Origin: Eutrigla gurnardus
Lineage: Eukaryota; Chordata; Actinopteri; Perciformes; Triglidae
Assembly: GCA_963514095.1 (NCBI GenBank)
Contig: OY741266.1
Location: 13,116,297 to 13,180,296 of the forward strand
DNA length: 64,000 nucleotides
Direction: 5' to 3'
The position numbers and the translations under genes were made by a program. Positions 42,480-54,619 of this stretch are shown here, piece by piece. The notes below the pieces were generated by a model. The model did no database searches. It saw nothing but the letters and a program-made list of their open reading frames with translations, and was not told the DNA's origin. Each line of letters begins with the position of its first letter. Position 1 is the stretch's first letter.

Positions 42480-43502
42480 AGATCAAGATAAGAGCTGAAT
42501 AGGGAGGGGTGATAATAATTGGAAATGCCGCAAATGAGAACTGTTTATTAATGCATTTTGTAGACAAATAAAGTGGTGAACTTTGAATTGCACATGATAA
42601 CGTTACTTATTGCTTACTGTGCAAGACACAACGAAGCGAAGGAATGAGCTGTAAACAAATTCTAGATGACAGAGAACATCTAGCTTGGACAGTAAAAACA
42701 TATAGGCACATTTGTAGACAGCACATATTGCACACCTATTATCATTTTTCCTTTCATAACTGGCTATTACCAGGTGAGCGTGTGGTTGTGTCACTGCAGC
42801 GTGATTGATTGTAAGAAAGCTGAGATGCATCAACCGTTACAAACATGGGGGAGGGGGGCATGATACAAAAACACAGGCTCACCAGGAAATGGCTCTGTGC
42901 AAGAAGAAGCTTAAGTTTGGCTGTTTTTTCTCTCTGCTTGTTTCCTGCATATACGCGTCACACGACGACCCAACTACAATCATTGAATAAAACATCCAAC
43001 AAGGCACAGCTTTTCTTTGTAGCGTGAGTGAAGCCGTCATCTCTGAAACCTTGACTCCTGCTAGGATTTGTAAAAGAAAAAAAAAAGTGCACTTCCCAAC
43101 CAGTGAGTCTCCGAAGCAAACGGACAAAACCAACAAAGTCTACAGCAGGTCTGTACATGAATATGAAATCTGAATGTAAAAGATGATTAAGTTAAAGCTT
43201 TTTAAATGGAAATGTTCGTGTAAGATGTTGGATGATGACAGCACTCCAGCTTCATGTCATTAGTCCACATTTGATGAGTGCGCTGGCATTTCATCACAAA
43301 ATTACAAAAGTGACTTCAGATTTAGTGTTGTGCTGCCGTAATGTGCTGGAAGGTGGTTGTCCCCCTTTAGTGGTTCTACTGGGAGCATCCTCTTCTTGGA
43401 CACTTACTGGACCTCAACAAGAGGGCCTCATTTGGAAAGTCAAGTGTAGACATGCTGACCTCTCAAAAGTCCTTCATATTGGTTCTAAGTGCTTGCCAGC
43501 AT
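42480..43502. other. polr1e 3'UTR and convergent 3' flank of fbxo10
   Basis: Convergent 3' region. AATAAA at 42567-42572 (+) should end polr1e. The rest is presumably fbxo10 3'UTR and spacer; a usable minus-strand poly(A) site was not fixed. No exon was found. Confidence 0.5.
42567..42572 (+). terminator. polr1e poly(A) signal
   Basis: Canonical AATAAA 88 bases past the polr1e stop, the first such hexamer on the plus strand after the coding region. Confidence 0.65.
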
Positions 43503-46500
43503 TCACAGGATGGAGCAGAACATGCTGCCACTGTGGCAACCACTTTCTACAGTGGCACTGATCCTGGTCGTCATGGAAATTCCGTGTCTGGAAGGATATT
43601 GGGATGAGGAAAGACCAGAAGGGGAGCTGGCCAGCGGACGTGGTGGAGGGTTGTCCAAAACCCAGGGAGGAGCAGGTGTGCAGCTGCAAAATGCAAAGTG
43701 ACTGGTAAGTAAAACTTTTATAAGTGGCTACTTGTGGGCATCAGGAACAATTTGACGTTGCTTTTTAAAAATTATATAATTGTGAAAACAGTTGTTGATT
43801 TAAACATTCATTTGGAGTCCTGTTTCTGTCCACCAGGCGTATGCATGTCCAGTAGTCACTCTCTTTCAGCTCTGTTTTTGCTCTACCGAAGCTCGCAGTG
43901 GGCCAGAACTCACGGTAGCTTTTTACTTGCACATCTACATCTTACTCGTGGCGAATTGTGACCTTTTCTTGTACACTGGCTTCACCCAAGCTGTCGGTAC
44001 TATTTCTGCCCTTCTCCATATCAGGATCTCTGGGCGATGCGTAATAAACAAAGCAACACCAGGGCCTCCTAAGCCGTATGATACTAAAAAACCATGTGGA
44101 GAGCATTTGTTAGGTTCGAACGAGGCCGCTGTCATTTATGTGTAAAATAATGAATGAACTGTTCATCATAACTTTTTTCTCACAACTATTTGTATTAGTA
44201 GTATGTATTAATGAAACAGTATTTAAATGTTTTCTGAATCGGCTGCCGAAAACAACCCTATGAGATCTGTGAGGGAACCAAAGCAGTAAAGCTGTGCTGC
44301 AGCTCTTGATAAAGCTCCGCAAAGCCAAGGAGAGCTACAGGTATGAGTTGCTATGCATACAAAAATCTTCTACAGCTGCATGTGTGGACATCAGAAGAAA
44401 AGGGAGAACGAGTACAGACAGTAAAGCCACTGATGGTCTGAATCTCTAGCTCTTTCTGTTGGTTGCCTAGTTACCTGTCATCATGCCTTAGAACGATGTT
44501 GTTGCGCAACACGCAGCTCTCATTGCCAGGATCCATATGAAGCAGTGCCTTTTTGTTTCCAGGATGGCCCTGGAACAAGAGATTGTCATGGACCACCCCT
44601 TTTACTGGTCCGAGCACAGCAACACCACAGCCCTGCGCTGGTTGGACACGGTTACGCAATACCTGAAGAAGAGCAAGAAAACTCTAAATCTGTGATGTGT
44701 TTATATTTAATTATGGAGCTATGCACAGTGCTGGAAGAGTACTCCTTAACTGTGTTCAAGCCTCATCCCGTCTCACCTTGATGTCAGCACTGCCAGAGAC
44801 CTGGATCCCATATCCACGGTTTCCAACGACATCGTTCTCCACAACCTGCCCGCTCCCACTGAAGCCGACACCATGGCCGCTGTTTTTATAGATGCCGTTA
44901 CCGCGAAGCTCCACTCTGCAGTCTTTCTCCACCGTAACGCCGCCCCGGCCATTTTCAAAAATGCAGTTTGTGACCAGCCGGGTCAGCTGACTGCTCTGCA
45001 GCACAGCTATGCCGGTGCCACGGTTGCTGTTCACGAGATTAGCGAAGACATTCAGGGGCTCACTGCTCTTCACGTACAGACCAACCGCTACAGGAAGAGA
45101 CGGAGAGGACATTACAGACAGGAAGTGATGGACATGATGCCATGCTCAACAGGTCTATTATTACCTCCATTGTAGCTCATGCAGTTGCTCTCCACCAGGG
45201 CCACGCTGATGGAGCGACGGGCAGAGTTGCGCTCATCCTCACTGTCCAGATCGCTCTCCCATGGAAACAGTTCCCCCTCTTCATTCAGGTTCTCCTGCCC
45301 TTCTCTCCCCTCTCCTTCGACCCCCCTTCTTTCCCCGCTGCCTGCTTCTCCACCAATCCCTTCCTGCCCTGTCCAGTTCCCATCCCTGGCCTCGATGTTG
45401 TCTGGATCCTTCCTACAGAACACTGCCAGCCCGTACATACAGTTATGGGTGATGTAGTTTCCCAGGAGCTGTGGTAGGCTGGATGACATAACCCACACAC
45501 CGCAGCCTTTGTTGCCTAGAGAAAACAAGAGGAAGAAATTTAGTGCCACGGTTGGTAAAGTCGAAAACAAAGTTGAGCTGTTGTGTCATTAATAGACTGA
45601 CATTACATACAGTAGACATGATTTCCCTCGATAAGTCCGCGGCCTCTCTCTCCCACCACGACACCGTCCGAGTAGCCGTAACAGATGTAGTTGTTCCTCA
45701 GGACGGGGTCGCCACCTCTGCGGATGTCCACACCGCCCCACTGATTCTCTTTGATCACATTCTCTGGAATTAACAACGGGGATTTTGATTTCTTTAACAA
45801 AAAAAAAAAATGAAGAATGCGTTTGACATGTTTTAGTGAAATGTTATCACCTGTTATCGTCCCTCTGCCATTCTCATTTATAGCGATGCCTGCAGCCTGG
45901 CCCTGGAAGATGTGATTCCCACTAAGAGAGAAAACAAGGAACGGGAGACGTTCAGACTATGTAGGAAAATACTCGGTTATGTATAGCAGGAGAATATTTA
46001 GCACTCTACTGCAGCGGTCATAGTGATCGTGAAGTCAAGCCATGCAAAGAAGAGGTAGTACAGACACAAAATGAATAGCATTTAAGCAATGGTCAAAAGC
46101 AAATACTCACATACTCAAATACTACACATTCCATACCTGACCACAGGATTCCCACTAAAGAGAATATACACGCCCGCCTCCTTGTTGTTATAGATCTGGT
46201 TGCTCCGAATTGAACCTTTTCCATTGCCAAGGACAACCACCCCTGAACGCAAACCACTATGTATTTTGTTGCACTGTGGAATGAAAGACCAAAAGAGCAA
46301 AAGTGGAAAAAAGAACACTAAAATGTTTGGAAATGTACAAATTGTCTGTTTAATATTTTTTATTATTGTGCACACAAGCTCTTAAAAGTCCCAGTCGGCA
46401 AGTCCGGTGGATCGAGGGCACTCAGATTTCAGATTTTGAATGTTTCCAACTCTCAAGCTCCTCCCCCACGACCACCGAGCTCCTTCCCCTCGACTTCGTG

Positions 46501-49330
46501 CCCTTTGAAATCCCTTAGATCACGCCACCTTCTCGTTTCGGTTTTTAACCGAGGAATTGGAAGCTTGTTGCTACTTCCCTCCGCCTCCCCCCTGTGATAG
46601 TGTAATCAGCCCTGCGTGCTGATTGGACAGGATGATCTGGGTGCTGTCGGATCTTTGCAAAACAAACAACAGGCTCTACATACACGTAGAGGTGCAATTT
46701 TTTTCTAAAACCGGACGATTTATGTTGTTCTGTAGGAGCATAGTGTTGGCTATAGTCAATATGATCAAAACAATATTGCCAACTGGGACTTTAAGTTACT
46801 GATGTAATGGGTAAGGGTGCAATATGGCATCAGGACCTCAAAATGAAGAACATATATGAAGAACCAAGTTTGATATAGTGTAGGGATGGGACCATATGGG
46901 ATTTTATGTGGCACGCGATAAAAACACTCACTATATGTAGATCGTGGAGAACTTCGATTACCGGGAGAATCGTAAATATCGTCATGGGTGAAATGAAAAA
47001 GCTTGCTATCATGGTAGACAAGTGAAAAGTAGATCCTGACCTGAAAAATACAGGGAATAAAAAATTTAAAAAAAATGTATTTATCCTTTTTTTATGCAGG
47101 GAGACCTTATGATTTATGATCATCTTATTTGAGATAATTTGATTGTTTCACTTAAAAGGAGATTCACTAAAATGTCTTATTTGTGATGCAATATAAATAT
47201 TAGTTTCTTGATACCAGTATGTTTAAGTGTCATTTTAAGCATATGTTGATGATTATCTGGATAATATAAGTAATTTTTCATATCGTCCCATGTGTAATAT
47301 AGTGGTAATTGGACAAAATGATCTTCATAACAACTGACGCTCTGGGAAAATCGAATTAGAGGACCTTGTTTAGGCAAATGCATATTGTTTGTTCCTTCCT
47401 TGATTCCAACAGAAAGTGAAGCAGCATTTACCACAATGATGGGGTTTGCCCCTTTCCGGATGTCCAGCCCCGCCTCCCCATTGGAGTGGATGTTGTTCTC
47501 GGCGATGAGGCCATGAGCAGAGAGGCGCAGGAACACACCTGATGCACGGCACTCGCACACCTCGTTTCTCAGCATCACTATCTGAAGGAGGTAAGAGAGA
47601 ACGAGAGGGAGCTCAAGTAACACTTAGAACTGGAAACTACTGCTTAATTAATGATGAGCTGAGCTACTTCCTGAGCTTGATGTATGACTCAAAGAGGTAT
47701 TGAGCCTGTAAAAGTTGTTTATTAATTGAATTGAAATGTGTTAAGATACATTCAAGAGACACTCTATTGAAGAACATTATTATGATTATTTTTATTTACT
47801 GTGGAGTTCTGGATGCAGCGGACGGCATAGTTCAGCCCACGGAAAACGTTGCCCTCCAGGCGAGCCTGTCCGTAATTAGACAAATGCACTCCACCCTTCC
47901 CTTCCCTGAAGAGGCAGCGTCTGAGGATACAGCCAAGCGTGGAGGCCGCCAACATCTGAGCCTCTGGGTCCCTGTCTAGTTCCCGCTGAAGGGTGAGGGG
48001 TTCAGGGGTCACAGATGGTGGATCCGGGGAGGAGGCCAGTGGCAGAGAGCCATCTGGTTGGGGCTTGAGCAAATGGGCGAGGCCGTGATGATCACAGGGG
48101 ACTTTGTAATCCAATATAAGTGAGTTTTTGCTGTTGTTAGTTCCTCCTGCATCTCGGTTCTCCTCCTCTCCATCACTGCGGTCGCCATCACTCCAGGCAT
48201 CTTCGATCACTGTGCCCTGACACAATGCATCTACGCCAGTCCTCCTCTGCCAGTCTTCGATGTTCACATGCTCTTTTTTAACATTAGCACCTGGGGGGCG
48301 CTGCCCACCCGTGGAGCCAGCCAGAGGGCCTCTGGGAGGGCTATTGTTCCCAGATGCACCACATGATGGGAATGTCCTGCTCAGGGCAGCCAAGTGTTTA
48401 CAAGCCCAGTTCCTTTCTGACACTGGAGGACCTTCAACAGTCACAGAAGCTGTGTCACTTCCTGAGAAGTCACAGCTGTCCAACAAACTGAGGACGACGC
48501 CCAGCAAGTGGGCAGAGCTGCCTTGTGAGAAGGAGCAGAAGCGAGCCTGGCAGGTTCCCGGGCCGCGGACTTGCAACTGAGCCCCCTCAAAGTTGCAGTT
48601 ATCGAGCTGGACGTGACCCCATGACGTCTAGAGCGAATCAAAGAGAGAAAGGTGACTGGAGTGAAACGGATTCAGGAGGAAATAAACAAAAAGAATTAGA
48701 GAATTGATAAGACAAAGAAACCATCAGGACAAGCTGTTACTTCACCTTGTAGACCACCGTGGAGAACCATGGTGGCATAAACACCAGATTACATAGCCGG
48801 GCCGTCGGGCACTGCTGCTCCATGCACACCAGAAGGGCCACCTCGCCCAATTGGCCCAGCCCAACCAGCTCCACAGGAACCTTCAGCGCCACTTCAGCCT
48901 GCTCTTCATACACCCCTGGATGGAGAACTACACGGTCATAAGGCCCCACGACCCCAAGGACCCCGCGTAGGGTCTCAAACTCGCATCCAGCCCCCACATG
49001 CCAAACCCTGCGGTCTTTTCGACGACGGAAAAAGAGGAGGCAGGCAGAGGACTGCAGCTCTGGCCCATTTTGAGTCCAGGTGCGGGTGCACAGGGCGTGC
49101 TGCTTCAGGGCCTCCCTCCAGGACGCAGGCTCCTGATGGGGCTGACTGGGCCAGTTGGGGTGTCGGCACTCTGGGCACCCCAAGCAGAGTTGTCTCCAGC
49201 GGGTGTTGTCTAGTGAGAGGATGAGCTCCCGCCAGGCGCGGCACACCTGGCAGCAGCGGCCCAGGTCGGGGAGCGTCAGATAGGCCAAGATTACCCTCCA
49301 CAGCTCCACGGGGAGGCTGCCGACCTCCAT
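43503..49330 (-). CDS. fbxo10: F-box protein 10
   Basis: FBXO10 is an SCF ubiquitin-ligase substrate receptor (BCL2 is a reported mammalian substrate). Ten exons on the minus strand: 49330-48746, 48627-47800, 47581-47432, 46273-46137, 45921-45851, 45763-45611, 45515-45165, 45087-44777, 44662-44475, 43683-43503. They total 2,955 nt, in frame, 984 aa (human about 956). The F-box is at about residues 5-50 (LPVELWRVILAYLTLPDLGR, CRAWRELILS). The second exon carries a long acidic, Ser/Gly-rich insert. From about residue 440, right-handed beta-helix (PbH1) repeats follow: NNIHSNGEAGLDIRKGANP, NQIYNNKEAGVYILFSGNP, ENQWGGVDIRRGGDPVLR, RNGIYKNSGHGVGFSGSG-type units. The last exon (WVLDNPPPRP ... MTTRISATVESG) ends FCSIL, a CaaX box. 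ATG 49330 begins MEVGSLPVELW. Confidence 0.95.
46274..47431 (-). other. fbxo10 intron, no gene seen
   Basis: The largest fbxo10 intron (about 1.16 kb), between the beta-helix exons ending in NPIIV and starting CNKIHSG. It contains AT-rich sequence with runs of T/A and no recognised exon or bounded element. Confidence 0.6.
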
Positions 49331-50680
49331 GGCAGCGGAGACACCGCCCGGCTGGCGACACCTGGGAACACGCACACATGCACGCGCACGTAAGGCAACA
49401 AGAAACCGCTCGCGCCAAGCGTTACACAAAAATAAAAAACAGATGTCACAACAAAATCTCATAAATTACCACGCAGATAAATAGCCAATTTCTCAGTGGC
49501 GATGTAACTAGGTAAACTGTGTTAAATTATCAGGAAAAAGACACAACTGGCAAACAAGGCATGATGGGAAAGATGCCGTGAATTCTGTAACGGTTTCTAA
49601 TCTAACGTAACGCCCCTCACAACCCCAGGCAGGCCTGCAGTTTTAGCCTATTGTTTCTAAAGTTTTCTGCGATTATTGACGGCTAGCTAGCGAGGGGACT
49701 TGTTATTTACACACCTTGCGTGTTAGCCACAACATACACTGACGTTAACAGCAGGAGAGCGTCAAAAGCCTTACCTTTCACCAGAGAGTCATGGTTGGAT
49801 GAATCAACATGTCTGCTGGATATTACCGGAGCAGCGTTACATGTCGTCCCTCACTGCCTCCAGAGTTCAAAACAATCCGTGACGACTGCAGATGTGCTGT
49901 GGAAATGGAGTTCAGACGATTGCTTCCACTTTACGGCAAAGGAAACGAGAGAGCCGAGTCCTCCCCGCGGAAGGAGATCGTCGTTCACCCCGCGGAAGGA
50001 GACCGCCTTCAACATCGTCGTGAACCGTAACATCGGACTCGAGCTGATGCTGAAGAGAGCGGGTTAGTCCAGCAGCCCCGGCTTGCCTCTCACATCTCTG
50101 CCTTCAGCCTCACCCGACATGACCTAGCACAGTAAACTTCACGCAGCAGTTTGGTCTCAATCCCCCAATATTTGAAGATTTTATGATAAATTAGTTCCTC
50201 GACCTTCAGAAAAATATTGTGGCCAAGCTCACACTGTCTGTTAAATCAGTATTAGCCAGCAGCAGGAGATAATACAACTATAACACCTACTTTACAGTAA
50301 TATTAAAAGTGCTGTTATTGCATTGTAGCATCAAGAGTCAGTCTTGTGATTCTTCTGTCCCCATTCCCCCCATGTCCCCCATATTGCTTTCTTTTAAATC
50401 ACACGCAACACTTTGAATGTAAAGTAAATAAATAACCAGACAAATGCATGCTCTTTCAAACAAAGAAAACAAATGTGGGAATTGTGACATTATTTTTTAC
50501 ATTTGCAAGTGTACTGGAAGGCGCCCATAAATAAAATGTAGCCTAATAAATATTATTATACCATTTCCCATTAAATAAATATTAATCGAACCTTTTTTTT
50601 CCAATAATTGTTTGAACCTCCCAGCACGAGCAAATCGCTTGCCTGCATTTTCATGTCGATTACCGTATCAGACGATTAAA
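49331..50680. other. fbxo10 upstream flank
   Basis: The minus-strand 5' flank of fbxo10, presumably with its promoter near 49.4-49.85 kb. A plus-strand open frame at 49809-50030 matches nothing I recognise. The part from 50.1 to 50.68 kb is AT-rich with no feature. In human, TOMM5 lies next to FBXO10; I looked for its short, highly conserved protein and did not find it. Confidence 0.45.
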
Positions 50681-51060
50681 GTCATCATGCTCGACTGGGG
50701 TGCAAAGTTCCACGACACTGGGACTGTAGCGACCCACTGGAAACATCACTTCCTCTTACATGGAGAAAGGGCATCGCCGCAGTAACGGCGTTCAAGGCGT
50801 CCTCCCAATCTTCGACAGGAAGCATGAGCAACGTCTGGAGGCTCTTCCTACCAAATTTGACACAGGACGAGGGCATACCAGTGTAAAAACATGACATTTC
50901 ATGTCGCCAATAGGTGGCGCTCTGATTGTGAGTCAATATTGCAGTGCAGAGGTGTTCAGGGAACTTTCTGAGCGCTTTTGGATATTTGGCTTTGGACTTT
51001 GGATTGGCTTTCGACACTTTGGACCTTGGGCAACGAGAGGAGACCACATTGGGACAGCTG

Positions 51061-51080
51061 TATATATATATATATATACA
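51061..51080. repeat. Short (TA)n tract
   Basis: About nine TA units just upstream of the SGNH-like pseudogene region. No function is assigned. Confidence 0.7.
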
Positions 51081-51408
51081 CACATTTTTTACGTTTGTGT
51101 TTACACTGCTGACAGGTATGTTTAAGAACATTTTTATATTATAGAGAATAGATGTAGAGTCCAGCTCTGTATGATTAGTGGTCTGAGATGACCTTTTAAT
51201 GATATGATATATGACTTGATGTTATATGAATAACCACAATTATTATTATTTTTTTGCAGTGGAGAAAATCATCAGAGGGAGGAGACTAGTGGACACTTTG
51301 AGTCTCAAAGGAATGGGTTTCTATTTGTTTGACTGCATTCAATACAAGTTTTCACTGTTATATTCCTGATAACGTTTTTGTCCAGTGTGCCTTTTTTTCA
51401 TTTAGGAT

Positions 51409-52092
51409 GCCTCGATGGAAGAACCATCGGCTATCCGTTGCTGCCAAGCAGAGGATGGCAGATCGGTGTGACATGCAGGAGCCTGTCATCTCTTTCTCCG
51501 GCAGACCCTCTGGTTTGTACTCAAACATTTTTTTTCCATTAAGTGTTTAACTTTTTTAATTGTTAGGTGTATTCTCACTATATTTGTACACCTGACCTAG
51601 TGAAAAGAGCTTTGCTTATATAATTATTATAAATTATGAATGAAATTTCTGACTGTGATTTAGTCTTTTTAACTAGCCCATGGAACTGGTCATCGCCATG
51701 CTGTGAGGAAGTGGCCAACTTCTGCTCGCACCGGCGGGAGTCACAAGTTGGTCATCCCACCGAGTCTCCAGACAAAAAGGTATTGTTGTTTTGGAAGTCA
51801 TTTGACAAATGATGTCTGATGTTGATCATAATCTTGTTTGCATGATAATAATTCTCCATTGTGTTCTTCCAGTTTGTTCTTCTTGTCAGGGACTCCCACC
51901 TTTGCAGCATCATGGATGGGTTCGTCACGATGCCTATCCTTTGGTGCCATGGCGACGCCGGGGGCTTGCGCCAGGGACCTGAGGATCGAGCTGGTGAGTC
52001 CTGGACTTCGTTCCTTGCCTGTCGGTCGACGTGGATGTCCAGGATCACTTCAGGAAGGAGTTTCGCCGCGTTTCAGCAGTCATGAGTAAGTT
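51409..52092 (+). pseudogene. SGNH-hydrolase-like gene fragment, frameshifted
   Basis: Three exon-like blocks with good splice signals: 51409-51512 (MPRWKNHRLSVAAKQRM...), 51678-51778 (HGTGHRHAVRKWPTSART...) and 51871-51989, beginning KFVLLVRDSHLCSIMDGF. The last block resembles the block-I motif of SGNH/GDSL-type hydrolases (usually G-D-S-H), but the Gly is Arg here. A frame change then occurs within about 25 bases: CLSFGAMATPGACARDLRIEL is readable only in a second frame, and VLDFVPCLSVDVDVQDHFRKE in a third. The usual middle of the domain appears deleted. I recall related SGNH-like proteins as multicopy families in teleosts; that is recall, not a search. Two indels and the lost Gly argue for a dead copy. 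Confidence 0.55.
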
Positions 52093-52159
52093 TTAAAAGG
52101 ATTTTTGTGAAGTACATTTACATGTATGGTGTGTAATAATATGTTCTATAGCAGACTTT

Positions 52160-52260
52160 TAAAGTGACTATGCCAGCTTTGTGTATTTATATTGTGCTTT
52201 TCAAGGCACCCAAAGCGCTTTACAGAAACCATTATTCATTCATACACATTCTCACCAGTG
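52160..52260. repeat. Dispersed repeat with GCGCTTTACAG-type motif
   Basis: ATTTATATTGTGCTTTTCAAG followed by CACCCAAAGCGCTTTACAG and an ATTCATTCATACACATTCTCACCAGTGGTGGTAAGCTAC tail is a motif series I recognise from many fish genomes as a dispersed repeat. Boundaries are approximate and the class is not assigned. It directly follows the pseudogene. Confidence 0.45.
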
Positions 52261-52307
52261 GTGGTAAGCTACGTTTGTAGTGTTGTCACGATACCAGCAT
52301 TTTGGTA

Positions 52308-52394
52308 CCGGTACCAACATATTTCAATACTTTTCCAAATAAAAAAAGAATGCAAAAAAAAAAGTTTTTCATTACGTCACTGTTCCACAGTTCC
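52308..52394 (+). repeat. Direct repeat, copy 1
   Basis: About 87 bp (GGTACCAACATATTTCAATAC ... TTACGTCACTGTTCCACAG) that recurs at 52724-52821 with an extra CAATACTTTT unit and small differences in the A-run. Confidence 0.8.
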
Positions 52395-52723
52395 AAGAGT
52401 CTGACCAAGTCTTCAGTCTTGAGAAGGGCTTTTTATACAGTTGTTTGTGATGTGTCATCAGAAAAGCATTGTTCCGTTGTTTGTGTAGACGGAGAACTTT
52501 GTCCAGAATGTGGTGTTTGAACCACTCATCAGTGTCCATAGATCCATATTGACTTGCCAGCTGTGCTGGTGTCACAAGATGCATTTCACAACTCATGTAA
52601 CACATGACATGACATAAGTGCAGAATACAGGTTACCTCATGACACACATGGAATAGTATGAGTTATAACTACTCAAACTACTAATTATACTATAAGGAAC
52701 TACTAAATGAAAAATTCCCATCA

Positions 52724-52821
52724 CGGTACCAACATATTTCAATACTTTTCAATACTTTTTCAAATAAAAAGAGAATGCAAAAAAAAAAATGATTTTCATT
52801 ACGTCACTGTTCCACAGTTCC
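52724..52821 (+). repeat. Direct repeat, copy 2
   Basis: Second copy of the 52308-52394 segment in the same orientation, about 415 bp downstream. The insertion of one CAATACTTTT unit suggests slippage. Confidence 0.8.
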
Positions 52822-52994
52822 CTGTTTGTCCTTTACCTATAGCACTTTGATGATAGCACTGTTGTTCTAAAGGTATGTTTGCTGAACAGCTACTACTTTA
52901 CTCCGACGAGGATCTAACACTTGTTCTATTTTTAGCTCTTACTTTATCGGCAATGATATGTTGTGGTTCCTTTCTTTCTTTCTTTTGACAAATG

Positions 52995-53052
52995 TACTTA
53001 TTGTAAGTCGCTTTGGACAAAAGCGTCTGCTAAATGACCTAAATGTAAATGT
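52995..53052. repeat. SINE-like tail
   Basis: TTGTAAGTCGCTTTGGACAA followed by AAGCGTCTGCTAAATGAC and an AAATGTAAATG end is a conserved 3' tail that I recall from several fish SINE/LINE families. The tRNA-like head was not found nearby, so this is probably a truncated copy. Confidence 0.55.
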
Positions 53053-54619
53053 TGTCCAAACACTCTTTCAAGCAAGCTCTGTCTACACTGTTGTGTAACC
53101 TTTTTGCAAAAGTATGAAAACATTAAATTACAGTACAGTCCACAGTTACTAAAGTTGTTTTCTTTTCATTTGACAAGTGCCTCTTCAAGATAAATCCAGA
53201 CAAGGGATCAAAAGTGGGGTGGAACACCACCAAAAACAACCTGCAGTCAGTCCAAAGGTTTTCACACTGATCACCAAAATATCAGACTACGAGTGGAGGG
53301 AATAACAAGTGCTCACAAGTAATGGATGCCTTGGATAGAAGTAATACTGTGAATTGGTAACTCAACTTTTTTTTTCTTTTCCAATTCAGTTGATTTTTTT
53401 TGTTTTGATTTAGAGCCAGTCATTTTAATGTAATTGATTTTTGAATATTGCTGTAATATTGGTTACCTGTTACAGTTGAATAAAAATACTGAGAATGGGG
53501 AAATTGTAGCTGTTCTTGTTTCAATGTTAATTTACCATCTTTATGGGTCATTTCATTGTTTTAAAACCTAAAATGTTTGTAATTAAACGTTAAAAACAAC
53601 ATAAAATAACTAAATATACATTTGATGTGATCTAAAATTAACATTAAATTGTTGCAATTTTAAACCCAATATCTAGTTTTTCAACAGTTTTATGACATGT
53701 TTTGAAAGATGAATCACATTATTTTGAGTGTCATATACTGTTATATTACATCAAATATAAATGATTATACAACCTCTTTCCATAAAATAATGTCATTAAA
53801 ACCAACTAATAACCACACATTTCTGTAAATGTAAGCATTTATTTGTAATACGTTTACTTATCATATTTGTAGGTAATTTAATTGTTTTAAAATGTGAAAA
53901 TGGTTCTAATTAAATGTTAAAAACAACCTGAAAATAAGGCAGATCTTGTTAAAATTACCAGCTGTCGGACAATAAACGTTTTTTTTTTTTTTTTTTTTTT
54001 TACAGTGATCAGTGAAGCCTCAGCTGATCACTGAAGCTGAAGCCTGCCACCGTCCTTTCTAGCTGCCAAGGAGCGACTGCGAGCGTTGGTGCTTGAGGCC
54101 GGGAAGTGCTGGTTGACCCGCGGCTGGACCGGCGTCCTGCAGGGAACACATGCAAACACTGAAGGGCAGCAGAGTGACGGAACAGGCAACTTTTTCTGAT
54201 GTATGGTCTTAGTTTTTTGAATAATGTTCTAATAATAGAACAATTAATTAATTCTAGTTTAAATTAGGCAAATCTTCCAAGGAATTTCCTCTGGACATCA
54301 AAGACTGCTTATAAAGTCACAAATAATAACTTTGTCAGAACTTTGGCTCTATTTTCCTCAAACTTAGTGCCGAGTTTTCCCGGGGAAACGCCTAAACAAT
54401 GCTCTAATTACAGTTTCTCTACAATTGCTGAGCCACAATTTCTGAAACTAGTTTGTCAAAACTCTACAGACCAAAAACATTTACACAAAACGTCACTCTG
54501 ACAGTGTGACTTACTGTCGTCAGCCCTTCTGGGAACATCGGAGCGATGACCGAGACCTGGCAGAGGACAGCAGAGTGGGACGATCGCCCTTCTCATACAT
54601 GCAACTTCGCGGTGCCCTT
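53053..54619. other. AT-rich gene-poor stretch
   Basis: No supported exon. Two related blocks (around 53575-53610 and 53910-53945) share AATTAAA-GTTAAAAACAAC. A poly-T run of about 22 lies at 53980-54001, and a short GC-richer segment at 54010-54190. The cep41-like exons expected next on the minus strand were looked for here and not seen. Confidence 0.55.

Noticed and set aside
43489..43701. Plus-strand 70-aa open frame
   Set aside because: Antisense to the last fbxo10 exon, whose minus-strand reading joins in phase and matches the family C terminus.
44873..45477. Plus-strand open frames of 92-111 aa
   Set aside because: Antisense to fbxo10 beta-helix exons.
49450..50700. TOMM5 expected beside fbxo10 by synteny
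   Set aside because: The short conserved protein was looked for in the visible frames and not seen, so it is not called.
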